A stretch of DNA of 64,000 bases from Silvibacterium bohemicum. Lineage in GTDB: Bacteria > Acidobacteriota > Terriglobia > Terriglobales > Acidobacteriaceae. The notes under the pieces are model-generated. The model did not search any database, was not told where the DNA came from, and was given only the letters and a program-made list of their open reading frames with translations. The stretch is taken from assembly GCF_001006305.1 (NCBI RefSeq), contig NZ_LBHJ01000001.1:620001-684000 (forward strand), in the 5' to 3' direction. Numbering within the stretch: position 1 is the first letter of the stretch; the number at the start of each line of letters is the position of its first letter. This document shows positions 8,611 through 19,742 of this stretch, one piece after another. A program made the translations under genes and the position numbers.

Positions 8611-8636
8611 ATTGCTATTGAGAATACCATAGCAAT
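8611..8636 (-). promoter_or_regulatory. Dyad operator around the -10 of the zinc operon
   Basis: Perfect inverted arms ATTGCTAT (8611-8618) and ATAGCAAT (8629-8636) flank a 10-bp spacer. On the minus strand the spacer contains TATTCT (8621-8626), a good -10 box. It would start transcription near 8614 and leave a 17-nt leader with GAGG. A repressor bound here would block RNA polymerase. A Fur/Zur-type site is inferred from context. Confidence 0.6.
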
Positions 8637-8868
8637 AATAAGCTGAAAAATGAGGGAAAAGCTTTCCGGTCCGAAAAAGAGGGTTCTCTGATTCTGGGAG
8701 TGGCGATTGGCCGAGGCCGGAGCGGCCGGCCGTATGAGCCGGCTGATTTCGATGAGATGAAAGAGTCCCAGGCCACGCTCTTTCCGTTCCTTCAGAAGAC
8801 CTTGCCGCTCTCGCACTGTGCGTGCTAGGGAGACGCTCCCCACCTCGCTATAATGGAAGGATGGCTGA
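8637..8868 (+). other. Intergenic region with metH -10 box and GC hairpin
   Basis: No gene is seen. A consensus -10 TATAAT lies at 8849-8854, just before the metH start, without a good -35 at the right spacing. A GGCC-rich hairpin (8709-8731, 2-nt bulge, no T-tract) lies in the middle. The predicted leader is too short for a SAM, SAH or cobalamin riboswitch, and I see no such motif. Confidence 0.4.
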
Positions 8869-10010
8869 ATGTGGCAGAGCGAACGTGAGCGCACACCGAT
8901 GAATACATCCGACCAGCATCCTCTTCAGAAGATTCTCGAGAGCCGTATCGCCATCATCGATGGAGCGATGGGCACGACGATCCGTACCTACGGCATGAAG
9001 GAAGCCGACATTCGCGGAGAGCGTTTCAAGGATTCGACGAAAGATCTGCTGAACAATGGCGATCTGTTCTCTCTGACGCAGCCAGACATGATCTGCGACA
9101 TCCATCGCCGGTTTCTGGAAGCGGGCGCGGACATCATCGAAACGAATACCTTCGGCGCGACCAGCATCACGCAGAGCGAATTTTTTGTGGACGACCCACG
9201 GGAACACGGCGGGCGCAAGGATCCTGAGTTCTACCAGAAGATTGTCGACGATCCGTTCCTGGGCGGGCTAGCCTGGGAGATCAACGAGAGATCGGCGCAG
9301 CAATGCCGCGAGTGGGCCGACCGGGTGGGCAAAGCAACCGGGCGTCAGCGCTTCGTGGCGGGGGCTATCGGGCCGCTGACCGTCTCTCTTTCGAATTCGC
9401 CCGATGCCGATGACGCAGGTTTTCGGGTCGTCACCTTCGACCAGGTGAAGACCGCGTATGCGCAGCAGGTGCGCGCCCTCATTGCGGGCGGGTCGGATCT
9501 GCTTCTGGTCGAAACGATCTTCGATTCGCTGAATGCCAAAGCGGCGCTGGTTGCGATCCGTGAGGTCTTCGATCAGGATGGCCTTGCTGCTCAGGGCAAA
9601 GAGCTGCCGGTGATGATCTCGGCTGCCGTGGGACGTGGCGGCGAGACTATGATCTCCGCGCAGACGGTGGAGGCATTCTGGAATGCGGTCGCGCATGTGA
9701 AGCCGCTGTCAATTGGGCTTAATTGCTCTCTCGGTCCCGACCTGATGTATCCGTTTCTCGAAGATCTTGCGGATAAGGCGGACGTGGCCATCTCGTGCTA
9801 TCCAAACGCCGGCCTGCCCAACCCGTTGGCGGAGACCGGATTCGATCTGGGACCGCAGGACATGGCTGGCTACCTGGGCGACTTCGCGCGTGGTGGACTG
9901 ATCAATATTGCCGGAGGATGCTGCGGCAACACTCCGGAGCATATCGCTGCGATCGCGAAAGCGCTCGAAGGCAAGGCTCCGCGGCCGCTGAGCCGAATCG
10001 AGGTTTCAGC

Positions 10011-10014
<4 letters not shown>
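8869..10014 (+). CDS. metH: Methionine synthase, homocysteine-binding subunit (split MetH)
   Basis: This 381-aa protein corresponds to the N-terminal homocysteine S-methyltransferase module of cobalamin-dependent MetH. It starts with the [14 protein letters not shown] block. The zinc-binding cysteines are in GLNCSLGP and [10 protein letters not shown]. It activates homocysteine as a zinc thiolate for methylation by methylcobalamin on the partner protein. The start at 8869 has AAGGA 8 nt upstream; ATG 8899 is an alternative that would drop ten dubious residues. Its stop overlaps the next gene's ATG (ATGA, 10011-10014), so the two halves of MetH are translated together. Confidence 0.93.
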
Positions 10015-12770
<2,756 letters not shown>

Positions 12771-12818
12771 ATGCTCGGATGGGCGGGGGAGTGATCCGGC
12801 ATCTGGATCAGCTGGGAC

Positions 12819-13883
12819 TTATTCCTTAGCCGGCTTCGCTTCGAGTATTCCGACGTTCCGGACCATTGGAGCGTCAGTTCCAACCGGATATACCTCGGTC
12901 AGGACGAATCCGGCTGACTCAAGAAGCACTCGCCATTCACGCTCGCTGCGCTCTCGACCGCCGGTGACGGCAAGCATGTTGAGGTCGCTCATCAGGTGAC
13001 TTTCCAGCTGCGGGTCGGCGTGCGAGACGAGCGATGGAAGGATGAATTCAACGATCAATAAACTGCCGTTCTGCGGAATCACCGCGCGGCAGTTTTTGAG
13101 GATGGTGATTGCCTCTGCGTCGCGACGCCCGTGCAGCACATGCTTAAGGATGTATACGTCGGCTCCCGGCGGGACCGCTTGCATGAGATCGGCTGCAATC
13201 AGTTCGCACCGGAGGGCCGGATCTTCCTGCGCGAAGCCGGATCTGGCTGCATCGACGCTCGGTTCGAGATCTACAAGCAAGCCTCGCAGATGCGGATTGA
13301 GTCCCAGCACGGCAAGAATGAGCGATCCGCCGCCTCCGCCGAGATCGGCGACCACCTTTGCGCGGGAAAAATCCCACGCCTCGGCGATGGAAGCATAATC
13401 TTCTACTGGAGCCGTGCCCATCACGGCGTGAAAAATGGAGTCGGCGCCGGGGTCCTGCGACCAGCGCGAAGGTATCCTCGGATCGCGGATCTGCGCGGCC
13501 GGCTTCCCGGTGCGGACGCAGTCGGTAAGCAGAGACCACTCGTCGGCCAGCAGATCTGCCCAGAAGATGACGGCTGCCCAGACGGAGTCAGGCACATCCC
13601 TTCGCAGCGGTTTGCCGAACGGAGTCAGCCGAAAGTGTTCAGGTGATGTCTCCTCGGTCACGCCGATACTGGCGAGGGCGCGCAGCAAACGATAGAGCGC
13701 ATCGGCATCTGCCTGACAGCTCTCTGCCAGGAAATCAACGCCGCGTACCTCGTCTCCAAGTGCATCGGCAACGCCGAGGCGCGCAGCCGCGCAAAGCATC
13801 CGGCTGCGGGCGTATGCCATTGCCATCTCTACTAGCCCAGGATTCGCTGTTACATTGCCGATGCCGCCGCCGGATTGAGCCAA
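12819..13883 (-). CDS. O-methyltransferase, acetylserotonin/hydroxyneurosporene type
   Basis: This 354-aa protein is a class I SAM-dependent methyltransferase of the plant/fungal-like O-methyltransferase family. The N-terminal part is the helical winged-helix dimerisation domain (LGVADALGDE, LYRLLRALASIGV). The SAM site is VVADLGGGGGSLILAVL, and the catalytic region contains the ILKHVLHGRRDAEAITIL block. Some family members modify phenols, carotenoids or antibiotics; the substrate is unknown here. It is convergent with the metH operon (48-bp gap), with no pathway partner nearby. The start may be at 13883 or at an internal Met about 20 codons in. Confidence 0.85.
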   Translation of the reverse strand: MAQSGGGIGNVTANPGLVEMAMAYARSRMLCAAARLGVADALGDEVRGVDFLAESCQADADALYRLLRALASIGVTEETSPEHFRLTPFGKPLRRDVPDSVWAAVIFWADLLADEWSLLTDCVRTGKPAAQIRDPRIPSRWSQDPGADSIFHAVMGTAPVEDYASIAEAWDFSRAKVVADLGGGGGSLILAVLGLNPHLRGLLVDLEPSVDAARSGFAQEDPALRCELIAADLMQAVPPGADVYILKHVLHGRRDAEAITILKNCRAVIPQNGSLLIVEFILPSLVSHADPQLESHLMSDLNMLAVTGGRERSEREWRVLLESAGFVLTEVYPVGTDAPMVRNVGILEAKPAKE

Positions 13884-14023
13884 TGAGACACCCCAAAATT
13901 CAGGGTGAGGATATCAGAGGAGACGTATCTACTATCGAATGATTCGACGTGCCACCGGCATTGCTGCTGGCAGCACGATGGTTTCCGCCTGGAGATCTAA
14001 TGTTGATGCGAACTCGTCGGCGG

Positions 14024-14998
14024 TTAGTTCAGGCTGCTCTGAGACGCGTGGCCAGCGACCTCGCCTGTTGAGGTGCGTTGTGCGATGGATTGCCACCTCC
14101 GGGCGAGCCGCGCAAAAACTGTTTTCAAGTCCTCGGGTTCAACAAAGAGCACGTAGGCCGACAGTATGTCCCACTCGAACATCGGCACGTTCAGCGTGTA
14201 TTCAAGGCACAAGTGGAAGAGCAGGCCGGCGAAGAGCAGCGGATACCGGAACCGCTTGAACCAGACGGCTAATGGAAAAAGCAGCTCGAATCCAAGCGTG
14301 GCCCAGCTCCCCAACTTATACACCGTCGGATGTTGGACCCAGTTGGGAATAGGAAATCTCTGAATCTCCCGCAGGTGAAAGACGTAATAGAGAGCGGTTC
14401 CATCCCACCACGAATGACCTTTGGCCTTCCACCAAAAGGAGATGAAGTAAATCACTGCTATCTGATACTGAATCAGGCGCTGTGCCCAGGGAGCGAACAT
14501 AGATTCAGGTGCGGGGTTCTTTCCGCGGCGGCGTTTGCTGCGCAACAGGTCAATCGATAACGCCTGCCCGGCTGGTGCAAAGATCAGGAAGAATCCCGCG
14601 ATACGTAAAAATGTGTCGCCGCCATGAATAATGAAGGGCATTCTCTCGTTCATGGACGTGAGCCCAAGAAATACGATGATGCTGCTCACTCTGGTCCACA
14701 ACCCCAGCGTGAGGAAGATTCCCGCAATGAAGAAGAGCCAGAAAAGCGCCAGAATCCAACCGTCATTTTGGGGGATTACCGAAAACAGATTCAGCCGTAT
14801 CTCCGGTTCGATCAGCTGCATCGTCTCCATTTTGATCCAGCTGTGAACGCCGAACCAGGAGAGCCAATCGGCGTGGAGGAGTGCCAGTGTTCCGCAAACG
14901 CAGAGACCGTACAGGATGCGAAAGGTCCCCAGGGGAAGTGGCGAGATCGGCGTGAAGAAGAAATCTGTCCAGGCATCCTTCAGCTTTGGAACAATCAT
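14024..14998 (-). CDS. HTTM-domain membrane protein
   Basis: This 324-aa polytopic membrane protein of the HTTM family (the fold of vitamin K-dependent gamma-carboxylase) has roughly six to seven hydrophobic segments. The family-like TPISPLPLGTFRILYG start and a SFWWKAKGHSWWDGTALYYV block are visible. Bacterial HTTM proteins have no settled function. Its ATG overlaps the stop of the upstream 181-aa gene by 4 nt, so the two form a coupled pair. Confidence 0.82.
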   Translation of the reverse strand: MIVPKLKDAWTDFFFTPISPLPLGTFRILYGLCVCGTLALLHADWLSWFGVHSWIKMETMQLIEPEIRLNLFSVIPQNDGWILALFWLFFIAGIFLTLGLWTRVSSIIVFLGLTSMNERMPFIIHGGDTFLRIAGFFLIFAPAGQALSIDLLRSKRRRGKNPAPESMFAPWAQRLIQYQIAVIYFISFWWKAKGHSWWDGTALYYVFHLREIQRFPIPNWVQHPTVYKLGSWATLGFELLFPLAVWFKRFRYPLLFAGLLFHLCLEYTLNVPMFEWDILSAYVLFVEPEDLKTVFARLARRWQSIAQRTSTGEVAGHASQSSLN

Positions 14999-15540
14999 TG
15001 CAGATCCCCTGGCTGGATGTATTGCTCGAAGAAGAGCGTGGGCTTGGCGTTGGCATCATCGGCGGTTTTTGTCTTTCCTGGGTCGATCGCAGACTCAAAC
15101 TTGACCAGCATCACCTTGTCCGGAGGGTCGTTCGGGTTGGCGTAAATATAGGCGACCCGCTTTGCTACGTCCGGCCAAAGGCCTGAGTATTTGTCAGGCA
15201 AAATGCTTTCCGTGAACTTCCGATAACGCTCCTGGCGATATTTCTGCCAGACAGAGAGATCCTCCATGCGAGGAAAGGCATACACGCGCATTTTAGGGGC
15301 GTCGGTGATTACGACGGCCTTCATGTATTGATCGACTGACTTGGGGTTGGGGGCGAACATATCCCAGGACTGATTGAGACCTACCCACAGCACATAGGGA
15401 CGCACTATCTTTCTGAAGCCCGCGACAGGCCGGATCTCGGAGGGAACGCTCCAGATAAAAATGACGATGATGTGGAACGCGATAAACGCGCTGAGCGCAG
15501 CTGAAGCCCTCACCTTGTTTGGGGTCGATCTAGGGCTCAT
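14995..15540 (-). CDS. Conserved HTTM-associated single-pass protein
   Basis: This 181-aa protein has one N-terminal membrane anchor (ALSAFIAFHIIVIFIW) and an exported domain with the GLNQSWDMFAPNPK motif often seen in proteins paired with HTTM genes. The rest describes a compact, Tyr/Arg-rich domain (VWQKYRQERYRKF). The function is unknown. It precedes and overlaps the HTTM gene, so a two-protein membrane complex is the simplest reading. Confidence 0.75.
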   Translation of the reverse strand: MSPRSTPNKVRASAALSAFIAFHIIVIFIWSVPSEIRPVAGFRKIVRPYVLWVGLNQSWDMFAPNPKSVDQYMKAVVITDAPKMRVYAFPRMEDLSVWQKYRQERYRKFTESILPDKYSGLWPDVAKRVAYIYANPNDPPDKVMLVKFESAIDPGKTKTADDANAKPTLFFEQYIQPGDLQ

Positions 15541-15937
15541 AACAAAACGCCTTTCTGGGGCAAAGATTTCCGAGTAAGGTTCACAGCAATTTTCATCATT
15601 CTTGTTTTCATAGTTAAAGTTGCGCCCGGATATTCCCGGATATTTCGGTGACCCTTCCTATCGACGGCGTGTGCACCCTTCCCGCTCGTGCTTTAGGGAA
15701 ATCGACGGGTCCTGACCGAGGAAGCCGGGGCAGCTCATATCGAATTCATTTCTCCCATTTCAATCTTGAGTCCATACTATTCGGTGGCTGCCGGCCCCGC
15801 GAAATCAACGGCTTTCCGGCCATTGCTTGGCGTTTGCCGGCGCTTTACAATTAACGGCCAAAAGAACCGAGTCCGCCCATCGAGATATGTGGCTTGATGT
15901 TGCCGACCGGTGCTGAGGCGAAAGCTGGTTTCGAAAT
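15541..15937 (+). other. Intergenic region between divergent operons
   Basis: This is about 400 bp between the HTTM pair and the PpiC/FG-GAP gene. It contains the plus-strand promoter listed separately at 15823-15851. I see no gene or RNA element here. Confidence 0.5.
15823..15851 (+). promoter_or_regulatory. Predicted promoter of the PpiC/FG-GAP operon
   Basis: The -35 TTGCTT (15823-15828) and the -10 TACAAT (15846-15851) are separated by 17 bp. The expected start is near 15858, giving an 80-nt leader to the ATG at 15938. Confidence 0.5.
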
Positions 15938-18553
15938 ATGTGGCTAAAGTCGCTCCGATGCTGGTCAGCCGTTGCATTGCTCTCCGTTTCATGGCTCGTG
16001 GTTCATCCGCAGGTAGCTAAAGTCACTGTGCGCATCATCGTGATCGAGACTCAGCAAAAAGCTGAGCATGTCCTCGGTGAGCTCAAGGCGGGTGCGGACT
16101 TTGCGACCGTAGCCAAGGCCGAGTCGGTCGATCCGACTGCTGCGGATGGCGGACTTCTCGGCGATGTTTCACCGGATGGTCTGAGAAGCGAACTGCGCGA
16201 AGCGATACAGGGACTTCGTCCGGGGCAGTTTTCGGGAATCGCCCACATCCCCTCCGGCTACGCGATCCTGCAAATCGAAAAAAGCGATAGCCGGACGTCT
16301 GAAGATGCCGATGCTTTGCGGGAGAAATCCGTCAATGATCGGCCGGTTGGAATGGATGCCGTCAGCCAGCCGTTGTCGGAGCAGGCCATTGTGAAGCTTC
16401 CGCCGGATACCTCAGGTCTTATCGACGTTGAGGGAGCATTTCAAACCGTCACCAAGCCCGAAGGCTGGAACCGCGACATGGCAACGGTATGCCGCATCCA
16501 TGATGGGCCGCTGATCCCCATACTCGAGGACAATGTTCAGAAGCTTCTCCATTCGCCTGACGCGGAAAATCTCAGCGCGATGGAGAAGATGCAATACCAC
16601 TATGCCGCCGCGGTTCTTGCCTCTTACAAAGGCAACATGGATTTGGCCATTGAGGAGTGGACGAATTGTAATTCCATCATTCAGAGTGGTCTGCCTGACG
16701 CCGTGCCGATGATTCAAGAAGTGCTGGGGAGCGCCTACCTTCATCGGGCAGAGATGAAGAACGGCATCTACGACGAGCCGGGAGACCGGTGCATCCTGCC
16801 GCCGAAAAACCCGCACGAACATTTTGCCGACAGCAGCGATTCAAAAATGGCGATTGAGTACTTTCTCCAGTACCTCAAGAACAAGCCCGATGACCTCGAG
16901 GTCAAGTGGCTGCTGAACGTGGCTTATCTCACGCTGGGACAGTACCCGTCCGGCGTACCGGCTCAATATCGCATCACCGCACCTGCGCAGTCCGATCCGG
17001 CCGAGAGCATCGGGCGCTTCGAAGATGTCGCCCCGGCGGCCGGGTTGGCTTTGAAGCAGATCGCCGGCGGCATGCTGGTCGAGGATCTCGAGAACAATGG
17101 GCTGCTCGATGTGCTCACCAGCGGCTACGATTCCTGCGATCATCTGCACTACTTTCATAACAACGGCGACGGCACGTTCTCGGACTGGAGTGATCGCTCG
17201 GGTTTGTCCCAAATTCCCGCAGGCGAGAATTTCATCCAGGCGGACTTCAACAACGACGGTTGCATCGACATACTTATCCTGCGCGGCGGCTGGCAGAACC
17301 CGTTTCCCCTGAGCCTGCTCAGAAATAACTGTGACGGCACGTTTACCGATGTCGCCAAGCAGGCCGGCCTGGGCGACCTCTTTGCCACGCAGACGGCGGT
17401 CTGGGCGGATATCGACAACGATGGATGGGTGGACCTGTTTGTCGGCAATGAAAAGGGTCCGAGTCAGCTTTATCGCAACAAGGGTGACGGCACCTTTGAG
17501 AACATCTCGAGCAGCGCGGGAGTCGACCGCAGCGCCTTCACCAAGGCGGTGGTTTCAGCCGACTACGACGGCGACGGCTATCCGGACTTCTTCGTCTCGA
17601 ATATGTCCGGGGGCAACTTCCTTTATCACAACAACGGGAACAACACCTTCACCGAGGTCGCGGCCAAGGCAGGGGTTGAGGCCTCGTGGGCCGGCTTTGC
17701 GGCATGGTTCTTCGACTACGACAACGACGGATGGCCCGATCTTTTTGTGACGAGCGATTACAGCTCGATCGACGAAACAATGCGCACCTATTTGAAGCTG
17801 CCGCACAACGGCCGTCCGCTCCGGCTCTATAAAAACATGCGCAACGGCACGTTTCAGGACGTAACCGCGAAGGTGGGTCTCGATAAGGTGTACATGCCGA
17901 TGGGTGCGAACTACGGCGACGTGGATAACGATGGATTTCTCGATATCTACCTGGGGACCGGCAGCGCTGAGTACGCGTCGCTTGTGCCCAATGTATTGCT
18001 GCGCAACAAGGCGGGTAAGACGTGGGTCGATATCACCGCCTCCTCGGGCACCGGAGAATTGCATAAGACGCACGGCATCTCCTTCGCGGACCTGGAAAAT
18101 CGCGGACACCAGGACATCGTTGTCGAGATGGGCGGCGCCGTTCCCTCCGATGCGCATCCCGTCCGCGTCTTCCGCAATCCGGGCAATGCGAACCACTGGA
18201 TCAACGTGAGACTTCGGGGAGTGAAGAGCAATCGCTCCGCGTTCGGCGCGAAGATCAAGGTTGTGGCCGAGAACCGCGACCATACGGTCCAGGCTTTCTA
18301 CCGCCAGGTCGATAGTGGAGGCTCGTGGGGCGCATCTCCTCTGGCGCAGGAGATCGGGCTCGGCAAGGCTGTGGCGATCAAGTCCATCGAAATCTACTGG
18401 CCAGCCAGTAAAACAATTCAAGCATTCAAGAACGTGCCGATGGATGAGTTCATCGATATAGAAGAATCGAAGGCGCAATTTACCAAGCGCGAGCTACCGA
18501 CATACCGGCTCGGCGCAAAGACGGCGTTGCCCACTTTGCGGGCAAGCCAGTGA
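15938..18553 (+). CDS. PpiC-like / FG-GAP / ASPIC-UnbV fusion, exported
   Basis: This 871-aa protein has an N-terminal signal or anchor, then a parvulin-type peptidyl-prolyl isomerase region (about 30-120: LKAGADFATVAKAESVDPTA, GGLLGDVSP, HIPSGYAILQIEKSD). A helical TPR-like segment (about 200-330) follows. Next are at least five FG-GAP/VCBS calcium-loop motifs (DFNNDGCIDIL, DIDNDGWVDLF, DYDGDGYPDFF, DYDNDGWPDLF, DVDNDGFLDIY). The ASPIC/UnbV domain closes it (NHWINVRLRG to IYWPASKTIQAF). UnbV proteins are common extracellular acidobacterial proteins; a PpiC domain fused in front is unusual. It is coupled to the SCO gene by a GTGA overlap. Confidence 0.85.
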   Translation: MWLKSLRCWSAVALLSVSWLVVHPQVAKVTVRIIVIETQQKAEHVLGELKAGADFATVAKAESVDPTAADGGLLGDVSPDGLRSELREAIQGLRPGQFSGIAHIPSGYAILQIEKSDSRTSEDADALREKSVNDRPVGMDAVSQPLSEQAIVKLPPDTSGLIDVEGAFQTVTKPEGWNRDMATVCRIHDGPLIPILEDNVQKLLHSPDAENLSAMEKMQYHYAAAVLASYKGNMDLAIEEWTNCNSIIQSGLPDAVPMIQEVLGSAYLHRAEMKNGIYDEPGDRCILPPKNPHEHFADSSDSKMAIEYFLQYLKNKPDDLEVKWLLNVAYLTLGQYPSGVPAQYRITAPAQSDPAESIGRFEDVAPAAGLALKQIAGGMLVEDLENNGLLDVLTSGYDSCDHLHYFHNNGDGTFSDWSDRSGLSQIPAGENFIQADFNNDGCIDILILRGGWQNPFPLSLLRNNCDGTFTDVAKQAGLGDLFATQTAVWADIDNDGWVDLFVGNEKGPSQLYRNKGDGTFENISSSAGVDRSAFTKAVVSADYDGDGYPDFFVSNMSGGNFLYHNNGNNTFTEVAAKAGVEASWAGFAAWFFDYDNDGWPDLFVTSDYSSIDETMRTYLKLPHNGRPLRLYKNMRNGTFQDVTAKVGLDKVYMPMGANYGDVDNDGFLDIYLGTGSAEYASLVPNVLLRNKAGKTWVDITASSGTGELHKTHGISFADLENRGHQDIVVEMGGAVPSDAHPVRVFRNPGNANHWINVRLRGVKSNRSAFGAKIKVVAENRDHTVQAFYRQVDSGGSWGASPLAQEIGLGKAVAIKSIEIYWPASKTIQAFKNVPMDEFIDIEESKAQFTKRELPTYRLGAKTALPTLRASQ

Positions 18554-19455
18554 GCAGGTCGCAGAGAGTCGATAGCTGGATATATCTACGGCTGCTGGTT
18601 TTCACTCTGCTGATGAGCTCGTCAGCATTTGCCGCGCAGCGCTATCCAGCTTTTGGCGTCGTGTTGAAGATTCCGTCGCCGCGGACCATCGTGGTTTCCT
18701 GCGCAGAGATCCCGCATTTTATGGATGCGATGGAGATGACCTTCGCCGTTGCCGATCCAGGCGAGATCGCAGCGCTGCGGCAGGGGATGCTGATCGACTT
18801 CACTCTAGTGGCGGATGCCGGCGCACCGGTTGCAGAACACATCCGTGTTCACCGTTACGTCGATCCGAATGCGGAGCCGCTTGCCGTTCAGCGCATGGAG
18901 ATGCTGGGCAAAGTTCTGGCGCCGAACGACAGTAAAGACTTGTTGGCCGCCGGCCAGGCTGTTCCTGACTTTGCCCTGACTGATCAATACGGGCAGCCGG
19001 TCAAGTTGTCGGACTTCGCCGGGAAGACGGTGGCGATTACTTTTCTCTATACGCGCTGTCCTTTCGCGAACTACTGTTTCCGCTTGTCGAATAACTTCGG
19101 GCGCATCGAGCGCCGTTTCGCCGATCGTATGGGCAAAGATCTGGTTCTGCTCAGCGTCACCTTCGATCCGCAAACGGATTCGCCTGCTGTACTCAAGAAG
19201 TACGCGGCGACCTGGAAGGAAAACACTGGGGGATGGTATTTCCTGACCGGACCTGTTCCGGAGATACGCCGCGTCTGCCATATGTTCGGCATGAGCGTCT
19301 GGAGCGATGAAGGGATGCTAGCGCACTCCCTGCACACTGCCGTGATCGGGCACGACGGGAAGCTGATCGCGAATCTGGACGGTAACGAATTCACTGCCGA
19401 ACAGCTTGGCGACCTGATCCAGAACGTCATGGATAGCGGCCGCGCCAGCCGATAG
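18550..19455 (+). CDS. CusF-like / SCO1-SenC copper protein
   Basis: This 301-aa exported protein starts at GTG 18550, overlapping the previous stop. After a signal peptide ending SSAFA, a CusF-type segment carries IPHFMDAMEMTFAV, with the His/Met/Met copper pattern. The second half is a SCO/thioredoxin-fold domain: VPDFALTDQYGQPVKLSDFAG, then TRCPFANYC (a CX5C variant of the SCO CX3C motif) and the distal His in LAHSLHTAV. SCO proteins deliver copper to cytochrome oxidase or act as thiol reductants. Combined CusF-SCO proteins are copper chaperones; coupling to an UnbV protein is of unknown meaning. Confidence 0.85.
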   Translation: MSRSQRVDSWIYLRLLVFTLLMSSSAFAAQRYPAFGVVLKIPSPRTIVVSCAEIPHFMDAMEMTFAVADPGEIAALRQGMLIDFTLVADAGAPVAEHIRVHRYVDPNAEPLAVQRMEMLGKVLAPNDSKDLLAAGQAVPDFALTDQYGQPVKLSDFAGKTVAITFLYTRCPFANYCFRLSNNFGRIERRFADRMGKDLVLLSVTFDPQTDSPAVLKKYAATWKENTGGWYFLTGPVPEIRRVCHMFGMSVWSDEGMLAHSLHTAVIGHDGKLIANLDGNEFTAEQLGDLIQNVMDSGRASR

Positions 19456-19594
19456 TTCGCTCGGACTTCGGCGCCTGTGTGAACTACTCTCTCGTCTTAT
19501 CCGAACTACATATTTTTAAGAGCTGAAATTAGATGGAGTACCTTTGCGGATGGTTGCCTCTGTTCGATCGGGTACTATAGTGATCAATATTGTG

Positions 19595-19623
19595 TTGACG
19601 GAGAAACTAAAGGCACATAGATT
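19595..19623 (+). promoter_or_regulatory. Predicted promoter of HD-GYP/peptide transporter operon
   Basis: The -35 TTGACG (19595-19600) and the -10 TAGATT (19618-19623) have a 17-bp spacer. Transcription would start near 19630, about 110 nt before the ATG at 19743. Confidence 0.5.
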
Positions 19624-19742
19624 GGAATCCAATACGCGTACGAGTACGCCGCGTCTGACTGAGGAATCCTCTCATCGTTAGGTAGCAGCTGAAGCGGAGG
19701 TTGGAACGGCCTCCGCCTCGAAAACATCCTGGGAGTGGCATT

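Noticed and set aside
8637-8868. Cobalamin, SAM or SAH riboswitch before metH
   Set aside because: The predicted -10 leaves almost no leader, and no riboswitch core or pseudoknot pattern is visible.
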